This document shows, in pieces, positions 44,912-54,706 of a DNA stretch of 64,000 nucleotides. Within the stretch, counting starts at the first letter, position 1. Each line of letters opens with the position of its first letter. The stretch is from positions 441,591,563 to 441,655,562 of the forward strand of contig NC_069657.1 in assembly GCF_027244095.1 (NCBI RefSeq), given 5' to 3'. A model generated the notes under the pieces. It saw only the letters and a program-made list of their open reading frames with translations, was not told where the DNA came from and did not search any database. The position numbers and the translations under genes are program-made. This DNA is from Hemicordylus capensis. Taxonomy: Eukaryota; Chordata; Lepidosauria; Squamata; Cordylidae.

Positions 44912-46039
44912 TCTATATATATATTTCTCCTGGGTGTGCCATGGAATGTGCGTCCCAGCTGATTGGCTGGGTGCCCAGCAGCACACCCAGGAGACCAAAG
45001 GCAATTGGCAGGCATGGCCGGGGAGGCCAGAAGTGGCAGAGGGCCCGGCTGCGGGGGAAGTGGCGTTGGCGAGCCCAGAGGCCACGCAGGTAAGAGGCGG
45101 TGACAGCGGACCTGCCTGGTGGCTGCGCAGGTGACGTTGGCGGGCATGTCTGGGGAGGCCAGAGGGCAAGCGGGTGGCGGCGGTTGATTTCCCCCAGAGA
45201 CTGGGGCAGAAGGTGGAGGTGGGGGGAGATGTAGCTGGCCAAAAAAAGGCCGGCCACAAAGGCTGGCAAGCGGTGGAAGTGGGCCTGGTGGACCGCGGAG
45301 GCGGCACTTGGCGCGGCGGGCCCGGCCACAAAGGTGCCACTCCGCCCGGTGGCGGCCAAGGCTGCAGAGATGCTAGGTCCGGGCGCGGAGGCGCTCTCGG
45401 CCAGGTGGTGGTGGGACCGGCCGCTGAAGCCAGGCACCCGTGGAGGCTGGGGTGGGAGGGAACTGGATGGCTGGACTTCCCTGTTTGCTGCTTGGGAGGA
45501 GGAGCGGCGGCAGAGGTGGGGCCCTTTTTGGCCGCCCGCCACTAGGTATGTAGATTAAAATTAAATGCAGGGGGAGGGGGGAGGGCAAGAGAGGGGGCAG
45601 GGGAGAAGGGGAGGGCAAGAGGGAGGGGGGATGGCAAGATAGAGTGGGGGAGGGGAGAGCAAGAGAAAGTGGGGGAGGGTAGGGTAAGAAAGTGGGGGGA
45701 GAGAGTAGGGAAGGAGGAGGGGAAGGGCAGGAGAGAGAAGCAGGGGGAGGGAGGGCAAGAGAGTGGGGCAGGGGGAGAGCATGAGAGAGGAGCAGGGGGA
45801 GGAGGAGGGAGGGGAGGAGAGACTGGGGCAGGTGGGTGAGAGAGAGGGGTGGGAGTGGGAGGGAGGACAAGAGAGGGGTGGGAGTGGGAGGGAGGGCAAG
45901 AGAGAGTGGGGCGGGAGGGAGGGGAAGAGGGGGAAGAGTGTGGGGCAGATGGGAGGGAGGGGGAGGGAGAGTGGGGCCGGAGGGAGGGGAGAACAGCCAA
46001 CCCCAAAGAACGCACAGATGCTCTGTGCGGGTTGGCTAG
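44912..46039 (+). mobile_element. Non-autonomous Helitron-like element
   Basis: Begins TCTATATATATATTTCTCC and ends CTAG. A perfect 8-bp hairpin (CGCACAGA, loop TGC, TCTGTGCG at 46011-46029) sits 10 bases from the end, the standard Helitron 3' signature. The host bases are A on the left and T on the right, the Helitron target. Near the left end a nested inverted repeat (CTCCTGGGTGTGC at about 44928 against GCACACCCAGGAG at about 44982) encloses CCCAGCTGATTGGCTGGG. There is no Rep/helicase frame. The 45560-46000 part is a purine-rich repeat. Confidence 0.8.
45555..45995 (+). repeat. Purine-rich GGGA/GAGA minisatellite inside the Helitron-like element
   Basis: About 440 bases of almost pure purine on the plus strand in variable units around GGGGGAGGG and AGAGAGTGGGG. 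The long Pro/Ser/Leu frames on the other strand are its translation, not a protein gene. Confidence 0.85.
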
Positions 46040-46170
46040 TAAATTGAAAAGCACCAGTCCCAGTACAGATCCCTGAGACCTCCTTTTCTTATTTCCCTCC
46101 ATTGTGAAAACTGTCCATTTATTCTTACCCTTGGTTTCCTGTCCTTCATCCAATTACCAATCCACACATG

Positions 46171-46376
46171 CAGAGGTGCACCTAGGTAATTTTGGAGCCT
46201 GGACCTAAAGATCTTTGGATGGCTCCCTGGCTGCAAGTTAAGTATCAGTTTTTAACACATAGGTTCGAGAGCACAAACCACACCACCCTGGACAGACTAA
46301 AGACAATTTCGGGCCCCCTAGGGGGTATGGAGGCCCTGGACTTCAGCCACAAAGTCCAAGGGTAAGAGTGCCTCTG
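46171..46376. mobile_element. hAT-type MITE with perfect 8-bp target duplication, nested in CR1
   Basis: Starts CAGAGGTGCACC and ends AGAGTGCCTCTG. CACACATG lies directly on both sides (46163-46170 and 46377-46384). Removing it rejoins CR1 sequence. 206 bp, no transposase. Confidence 0.85.
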
Positions 46377-47520
46377 CACACATGAACCTGTCCCCTTATC
46401 CCATGACTGCTATGTTTACTCAAGAGCCTTTGGTGGAGAACTTTGTCAACAGCTTTTTGGAAGTCCAAGTATACTATGTCAACTGGATCACCTTTATCCA
46501 CATGCCTGTGGGGCAAGACTTGCCCATGCGGAGGCCATGCTGGTTTTCCTTCAGCAAGGCCCATTCTTCCGTTTAACAATTTTGACCTGGAGTATGCTCT
46601 CCATCAATTTACCAGACACCAAAGTTAAGCTGACAGGCTTAGCAGTTTCCCGAGGCCCTTCCCCCACTCACTTTTAGAAAACTGGAGTTACATTGGCTAC
46701 TTTTCAGTCCTCTGGTACAGAGCCTGACTGTAGGGGAAAGTTGCATATTTTTGCAAGATCAGCAATTTCATATTTGAGTTCCTTCAGAACTCTTTGGTGG
46801 TTGCCATCAGGCCTTGGCAATTTGTTAATTTTTAGTTTTTCAAGACAGTTTAGAATATCCTCTCCCATCACCTCAAATTGGCCCAGTTGTTCAGCTTCCA
46901 AGCCTGAGAAGTTCAGTTCCAGAGCAGGTATATGTTCAATATTCTCCGCCGTGCAAAAAACTCATTCAGTTTATCTGTAATCTCAACCTCCTTACCTTAA
47001 CAATTCCTTTCATACCCTCATCATCTATGGGTCTAATGTCTCCCTGGCAGGTTTTCTGCTGCTAATATATTTAAAGTTTTTGTTATTCCCCTTGACACTT
47101 CCAGTTAATATGCTCCTCAAACTCTCTCCTTTCATCCCTTATTGTGTCCTTGCATTTCTTTTGCCAGAGTTTATGTTCCTTCCTGTTCTCTTCATTTGGG
47201 CAAGATTTCCATTTTCTGAAAGAAGTCTTCTTCCCTTTTATGGCTTCTTTGACTCTACTTGTTAGACATGCTGGCATCCTCCAGAACTTAGTTGTGCCTT
47301 TCCTCCTCGGTATACATTTCAACTGATTTCCCCTTTCTGTTTCTTTTTTACCAGTTCCCACATATTTGAGAAGTTTCCTCTTCCTTGGCAATGCTCCACT
47401 CGCATATAAGCTGAATTGGATCACACTATGGTCACTGTTTCCCAATGGTTCTGCAATTCTGACATCTTGCACCAGGTCCTGGACACCACTCAGGATTAAG
47501 TCCAAGGTCACCTTCTCTAA

Positions 47521-47943
47521 TGCTTAAAATAATAAAATGAAACTGTTAATATCATAATCTACAAAGTAGATATACAAATCTACATATTACAGAGTTATGA
47601 AGTGGATACTCCTAGTGTAAACCAAGCTGTGAAAAAAATTAAGATTTTTCTAAATTGCAGCTGGTGGATTAGGCCTAATTGGGATACCACATTTTAAAAA
47701 TGCACCAGTACTCTCCTCTTGGATGGCGTGGAAATGAGTGTGTAGGCAGCATGTTTCACAAACTTTATGCACTCTCTCCTCTATGCATTCCTTGAATCAT
47801 AGCAAAAAAAGAAAGGGGGGATCCCTCTTGTGGCTGACAGTACATTTTATGCTCCTTAATTATATTTAAGTTTGGTTTTGCAGGAACATTTTGTAACAGT
47901 GAGCTCCAGACAAACGGATGGGGCAGTCGCCATAAAATAGCAT
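47521..47943. other. Spacer between two CR1 copies, nothing recognised
   Basis: AT-rich, no named feature. Confidence 0.4.
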
Positions 47944-50008
47944 TTAAGAACATAAGAACAGCCCTGCTGGATCAGGCTCAAGGCCCATCTAGTCCAGCAT
48001 CCTGTTTCACACAGTGGCCCACCAGATGCTGCTGGAAGCCACAGACAGGAGTTGAGGGCATGCCCTCTCTCCTGCCATTACTCCCCTGCAACTGGTACTC
48101 AGAGGCACCCTGCCCTTGATGCTGGAGGTGGCCCACAGCCCTCCGACTAGTAGCCATTGATAGACCTCTCCTCCATGAAGTCATCCAAACCCCTCTTAAA
48201 GCCATCCAGGTTGTTGGCTGTCACCACATCCTGTGGCAGAGAGTTCCATAAGTGGATCATGCATTGTGTGAAAAAGTACTTCCGTTTGTTGGTCCTAGAC
48301 CTCCTAGCAATCAATTTCATGGAGTGACCCCTGGTTCTAGTGTTGTGTGAGAGGGAGAAGAATCTCTCTCTCTCCACTTTCTCCATGCCATGTATGATTT
48401 TATAGACCTCTATCATGTCTCCCCGCAGATGTCTTTTTTCTAAACTAAAAAGCCCCAGGTGTTGTAGTCTTGCCTCATAAGAAAGGTGCTCTAGGCCCCT
48501 GATCATCTTGGTTGCCCTCTTCTGTACCTTCTCCAGTTCTACAATGTCCTTTTTAAGATGTGGTGACCAGAACTGTACGCAGTACTCCAAGTGTGGTCAC
48601 ACCATAGTTTTGTATAAGGGCATTATAATGTTAGCCGTTTTATTTTCAATCCCCTTTCTAATGATCCCTAGCATGGAATTTGCCTTTTTCACAGCTGCCG
48701 CACATTGAGTCGACACTTTCAACGAGCTGTCCACCACAACCCCAAGATCCCTCTCCTGGTCTGTCACTGACAGCTTGGATCCCATCAGCATATACTTGAA
48801 GTTGGGGTTTTTCATCCCAATGTGCATCACTTTACACTTGCTAACATTGAACCGCATTTTCCATTTTGTCGCCCACTCCCCCAGTTTGGAGAGATCCTTT
48901 TGGAGCTGCTCACAATCCGTTTCGGATTTCACTACCCGGAAGAGTTTGGTATCATCTGCAAATTAGGCCACATCGCTGCTCATTGCTGCTTCTAGATCAT
49001 TTATGAATAAATTAAAAAGCACCGGTCCCAGTACAGATCCCTGGGGGACCCCACTTCTTACTTCCCTCCATTGTGAAAACTCTCCATTTATACCTACCCT
49101 GTTTCCTGTCTTTCAACCAGTTAGCAATCTACACATGTACTTGTCCCTTTATCCCATGACAGCTAAGTTTCCTCAGGAGTCTTTGATGAGGAACTTTGTC
49201 AAAAGCTTTTTGGAAGTCCAGGTAGACTATGTCAACTGGATCACCTTGATCCACACACTCGTTGACACTCTCAAAGAAGTCCAAAAGGTTGGTGAGGCAA
49301 GATTTACCTTTGCGGAAGCCATGCTGGCTTACTCCCAGCAGGGCCTGTTCTTCTAGGTGCTTTACAATTTTATCCTTGAGGATGCTTTCCATCAATTTGC
49401 CTGGAACGGACGTAAACTAACCCGTTAGCCATGCTGGCATCCTCCTGGACTTAGTGGTACCTTTCCTCCTTTTGGGTATACAATCTAACTGGGCTTCTAG
49501 TATTGTGGTTTTGAGTAAACTCCATGGACTCTGGAGCGAAGTGACTCTCCTGATTTTCCCCTTCAGCTTTCTTTTTACCATACTCCTCATTTTGGAGAAG
49601 TTTCCTCTTCTGAAATTCAAAATGTCTGTGTTTGACATCCTTGGTGATTCTCTCCCCGCATTTATGCTGAATTTGATGGCACTGTGGTCACTGTTCCCTA
49701 AAGGGTCGATGACACTGACATCACGCACCAGGTCCTGGGTGTCACTCAGAATTAGATCCAAGGTCGCCTTCTCTCTGGTCGGTTCCATGACCAACTGTTC
49801 CATGGCACAGTCATTTAGCGTATCTAGAAATCTGACCTCTTTGTTCTGACTTGAATGTGAATTTACCCAGTCTATGTGTGGGTAGTTGAAATCACCCATA
49901 ATTACAGCCCTGCCTCTCCTTGACGCCTTCCTGATTTCCCCCTGCATCTCCCAGTCACTGTCAGCATTTTGATCCGCAGGGCGATACCACGTCCCCAGTA
50001 GCACGATT
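47944..50008 (-). mobile_element. CR1 LINE copy with 3' end, internal deletion
   Basis: Minus-strand order: endonuclease (WYRPADQNADSDWEMQ, IMGDFNYPHIDWVN, LDLILSDTQDLV), a junction near 49400-49425 where the linker and early RT are missing, then RT (GFRKGKSCLTNLLDFFESVN, VDIVYLDFQKAFDKVPHQRL), GEWATKWKMRFNVSKCKVMH, and the C-terminal WNSLPQDVVTANNLDGFKRG. The 3' end has the CR1 untranslated motif and terminal TTCTTATG-type repeats. It is 5'-truncated near 50008. Better preserved than the copy at 44815-47520, so younger, but not intact. Confidence 0.9.
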
Positions 50009-50690
50009 CATAGAAACCTTTATTTTATGACAAAACTGTTGGCTGAAATATACATTGAACACCACATTTTTATAGAGAATTTGATGTTCTACAGTTTTTG
50101 TATTTAACATTTTCCCACTGGAGCAACAGTTTGTGAGGTATTTACAAAAAACTATTTTTGGCGGCCATTTTTCCAAGATGGTGGCCAAAGCTCCAGTTGT
50201 AACAATCAGGACTTTTAGTATGTTACTTACAAAGTGTCCTTTGTAAGGGCACTTTGGGATTCCCCCCCCCCCCATTATTTGCTAAAAATTGACCTAAAAT
50301 GGCTGAACTAATACTATAGTTAGTCCTAATAAACTCATGCTGTAGTTAGGCTGGTTAGGGCACCAAACCTAGTTGTACTCTTGCCCAAGATCACGTATAC
50401 TCCAGAAGCATGGACACTAGTACAGGGGTGAGCACTGCATGTATGCTGCTGTTAGATACATGCACACAGCATTAGGACTGTGTCCACTGCCTATATCCTC
50501 CCCATGTACATAAATCTTTGGGGATGTCTACATACACAACAGGAAGGAGACAGTTGCCATGATTTGTACTCAAAACTAATCTGATTTCCCCAACAGGCTT
50601 CTATCACATTTCCCTCTTGTATCCCCAATGGGAAGTGCTTAGCATGGGGAAACCATGCTCTGACCAATAAGGCATCCAACACAGATCTTA
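50009..50690. other. Intergenic stretch, nothing firm
   Basis: A small inverted repeat GGCGGCCATTTTTCC against CAAGATGGTGGCC lies near 50161-50186, and a poly-C run at about 50263-50274. Confidence 0.4.
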
Positions 50691-53325
50691 CAAACTCATT
50701 TATTCAGCTTTAAACTAAATACACAAGTGAAAAGAGGCGGCGGCATTTTGGCACTACGCTATACATCAGTTGTTTCTGTGTGTTGACTCTTGGGAGAGAC
50801 TGGACTGGTTACACTGCTGTGCTTTTAAAAACCTGGTATGGTTTCCCAGCAGGCAGATGATTCAAAAGTGTATTGTATTCCTGTTTTCACAAAGAAAAAG
50901 TACAGGATGTGCAGGAAGATGAAACACGCATAATTCTCAGATTTGTTTTTCCCAGCATGGGAGGCAACTTTGCACTCTGCAATTTACCAGAATATGTCAT
51001 TGCTTGCATTCCTAGGTGAGGAGGGGAGAGGCAGAAATTACATTAAAAAAAGAGAGAGAGAAAACCAAACAGACTCACTAAGAAGATAAAGAAAATAAAG
51101 CCAAAACCTAAAAAGTCCTCTCATTAAAGGTTGCTGGAGAGGGGGATATTAAAAACCTGAATAAATTGGCATTTGAATGAGATACAAAAGCTGAAAGCAC
51201 TATATAAACACCTAAAAGTGTGATTCTTTACAAGTTAATCTCACAATGGGATTATGTAAAATTTTTGCAAACTGTACAGTGCTTTTGCCAGTGCAGTGCC
51301 TCTACAATTTATACAGTCTTTTACATCCATGTAACACATATCAAACATGTTGAAATAGGCAGCTGATAGCCACCAGAGTTGCAGGCCAAAAAGAAGAGAT
51401 ACAGTACTTCTGTTTTTATGCAAGTTAAGTATTTGTTCAGGGATGGGGCAGTGGAGTGAACGGGAAGATGTGGGACTAGCAATCTTAGTAAATGGGAGGC
51501 CATTTTATTTAAAAAGTCTTCAGCCACTCAGTATTAACATATGTACATACTTCATTATCTGAAATAAAACAACAGCTGCGAGCTAAAAGCCACGATTATC
51601 CACTGGCTCTATTGAACTGAAAAGAACCACAGACTGGGCAAAAAGTGATGGTTCAGAACCTGGGTGAAGGATCTTATTCAAAAATCCTGGGCATAAAAAA
51701 CTCCTCTCACCACTTACAGATCTAGACAATAGTAGAGGGTGATTATATGGACTTAGAAGCTAAGGCTTAAAAGGAGAACCACCATAAAAGATTTGCCAGC
51801 TCAGAATTCTGCATAGCCCATATTTAATGGGCATTGGAAACTGGAGATGGAAAATCTCAGCACTTCTGGCTGACAGCAAGTGATCTGCAGTTCACAGATA
51901 TTCACACTTACAGGCAGATCAGATGAAGAATTGGGGCACTCAAAAGTGAAACAATTTAATCCAATGTTCAGACTGATGGAATATGTATTTATGTCAAGTA
52001 TGACCAAGGTATGGAGTATGTACGGAGAGAGAGAAAAACTTAAGTAGCATTTGCTACTGCACAAGAGAAAGAAAAAGGTGAGCTTTGTGTTAATACAAGG
52101 CATTTGCATGAAAGGTATGAAAACATTCATGATTGGGTCCTTGAAAAACAGATGTGTCACACCCCTTCTCCCTGGTGGAACAGAAATCCTCAGTTGTCAG
52201 AGTCCGAGTCCTCCCCACAGGGACAATGTATGCACTTTTTTAAAGGATTCCAGCCTTAAGCCTTGGAGTTACCAAATCCAAAAGGGTTCTATACACAATA
52301 AATTAGTTTTGAGTTTCCTTTATTTTTGCGGAAATGGTAGCAGACCCTCATTTTCTAAGAACCTGAAAGAGATTGGGGGGGGGGACACACAAACACAAAT
52401 GAAAATGACATAACAGGAGTTCAGATCTAGGTTAAGTAAGAACAAGGACATGCATATGTATCTTGAGACTGGGATATGGAATGAAAAATCTCTGTCACCT
52501 AGAGCTACTTACTTTTCCTTTCAACTGCCAAGGAAAATTGGTGGCACCAAAATAAGAATAATAATACCACTAATTTAAAAGCCACCAAAAAAACCCACAG
52601 AAGCAAAGAACCTGGTTGGTTATTCCTTTACTCCATGGCAAGGAGCTGCTTTTGCCAAAGCAAGATGGCAGTAGGAGCTCTCTACTTACCAGAAGTGTGG
52701 GGAGTGACAAAGAAAAGGTTAATACTTCAAGGACTTCCCAGCTTTTGCTGGAGCCAGTAAATGGCCAGTGGGAGGGAGTTTGCTCTCTCCCTCCAGGATT
52801 CCCGTGAAGAAGGAGCTGTCTTGCACACGGCCATTAACCATGCCACTCTTGCTCATTGCTTTCAGGCTATTGTCTGTTCACTGTTAAACTACAACACCCA
52901 CCCACCTCCATCAGAGATACTGACCAGTATTGTTCTAACACAGACCGAAGCATGACAAGAAACCCATCCTAACCCTTTTTGTGCTTTCTATTACCTTCTC
53001 TTGCATAAAACAAATCCAAGATGGAAGCAAATTAATCTCAGGATAAAGGGCTGTGAAAACTAGCATTAAAGATGTCAGCGTTTGTGGACATCTTTATGGC
53101 TATACTTTATGGGATTTGTCCTTTCTTAGGCCAAAAGGGTCACCAGTTCTAGTATTCCTAGATTTTTAGCTGAACTTTCTGTAGGGAGACACCTGCAGGA
53201 GAGTAGGAAAATGCCACGCTTGTCATTTGAGGGCTTCTGCTATGCCCAGCTTGCCATCCTCAAGACTTTCCTAAGATATCTTTATTAGTCCAAGGCTAGA
53301 GACCGCCCAACACAATCTCACCTCG
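50691..53325 (-). other. PSME4: Probable PSME4 3' untranslated region
   Basis: About 2.6 kb without SINE, LINE or hAT matches, in contrast to its neighbours. It runs from the PSME4 stop codon to a minus-strand AATAAA near 50699-50704. An earlier AATAAA (53281-53286) lies only 40 bases past the stop and could give a short form. The extent is inference. Confidence 0.4.
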
Positions 53326-53460
53326 TTATGCATAATAGCATGGGGAGACCAAGAGGTCAGTAAGGACTAGCAGCTGGTCATCGGTGAACTGTTGCTTGTG
53401 TTCCTGCCAGTTGTCATGGTGAGTCCTCCGAAAGTTGGACAAGGTTTTCTTTACGGTCAT
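53326..53460 (-). CDS. PSME4: PSME4 last exon and stop
   Basis: 135 bases, [40 protein letters not shown] and CYYA then TAA. The Met is internal, not a start: an acceptor (CTTCACAG) lies directly before it. Confidence 0.96.
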   Translation of the reverse strand: MTVKKTLSNFRRTHHDNWQEHKQQFTDDQLLVLTDLLVSPCYYA

Positions 53461-54665
53461 CTGTGAAGCAAGAATCAAAGATACAGATCTAGACAGCTTA
53501 TTTAAAATGATGATCATCCTACACTGGCAGAAACAAAAACACTCAGGCACACATGTGGACTTGTAGCATTTGAAAACTAAAACGAACACACGCCCTAATG
53601 GTAACTAACACATGCACACCCTGATGGTACTACATGTTTTAGCCCTTGTGATCATGATCCAAGTGGTGAGCTGATCTTGTGGTAGCAAGCATGACTTGTC
53701 CCCCTAGCTAAGCAGGGTCCACCTTGGTTGCATAAGAATGGGAGACCACATGTGAGCACTGTAAGATATTCCCTTCAAGGGATGGAGCCGCTCTGGGAAG
53801 AGTAGAAGGTTTCAAGTTCCCCCTCTGGCATCTCCAAGATAGGGCTGAGAGAGATTCCTGCCTGCAACCTTGGAGAAGCCACTGCCTGTCTGTGAAGACA
53901 ATACTGAGCTAGATAAACCAATGGCCTGACTCAGTATATGGCAGCTTCCTATGTGCCAAGTGTTGAAAATATAAACCCATTAAAAATTCATGTCATTTTT
54001 TAGGCTCCTGACAAATTGTACATATGGAAGCTGATGGTGATGCAGGAGTTACATGATCAGAGTGCCCAACCTTCCCCCACCTTTCCGCTCTTGTCCAAAA
54101 GGCAATGGATAACCCATCCATTCACATTCGAATCAGGGCTACGATATGGGGGGGGGGGGAGAGGGAACTTGTTCTGTGGTTTTATCTTTCTGTGGCAGAA
54201 GAACTGCAAATGAGGCATCTGCATGGGAGGAAAAGCGTGAACTCCCCATGTGCTGAGGCCCCAATCCAAATGGGACTTCCTGTGGCTGCTTTTTGTACAA
54301 GAAAAAAAGTTGGGAGATGTCTAGTTTGGCCTTAAGACCTTTGTTAAACACACATTAAAAGATGTACAAGGAGTAGCTCAAAGCACAATTAAAATATACA
54401 GCTAATAAAAAAGCCAAACATAATGAAGCAACGTAATAAGAACAAGAGTCACTAAGGAAAACCAAAGCAAAGAGTAAAAATCAACGGAGTCAGCGCCACC
54501 AGCCAAACTCAAAGAGCTCAAGCCAAGCCACAAGGCCAGAATAAAAGGGTGGTCTTTACAATCTGCCTGAAAGCAGAAATGGGAGGGGCCAGTTGTGCCT
54601 CACAAGGGAGGGAGTTCCACAACTTGGGTGCTGCAACAGAAGAGGCCCTATCCCGCCCCCCACCT

Positions 54666-54706
<41 letters not shown>

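Larger units (their letters stand above)
44815..47520 (-). mobile_element. CR1 LINE copy, old, interrupted by a Helitron-like element and a hAT-type MITE
   Basis: Minus-strand ORF2 pieces in order: endonuclease C-terminus (LDLILSGVQDLVQDV, LGNSDHSVIQFSL), linker, RT (LKINKLPRPDGNHQRVLKEL, then VDIVYLDFQKAVDKVLHQRL, then WIGNWMKDRKPRV) and finally FINDLEVGVSSEVAKS at about 44830. It has several stops, frameshifts and an internal deletion, and lacks the 3' end. Two later insertions lie inside it: 46171-46376 and 44912-46039. Confidence 0.85.

Noticed and set aside
44893-46050. 11-bp TAAATTGAAAA copies as a target duplication of the 44912-46039 insert
   Set aside because: The match extends to TATGAA on the left side, which is better explained by a pre-existing tandem duplication split by a Helitron-type A/T insertion.
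45373-46153. Pro/Ser/Leu-rich frames of 112-203 residues
   Set aside because: They are the inverse of the purine minisatellite in the Helitron-like element.
44900-53325. CSF3R expected by mammalian synteny
   Set aside because: No cytokine-receptor exon (no WSxWS motif) seen; the stretch is CR1, Helitron and PSME4 3' flank.
53660-53760. Possible 5S rRNA gene
   Set aside because: Only the internal promoter region resembles 5S; it continues into a repeated SINE body found at several places.
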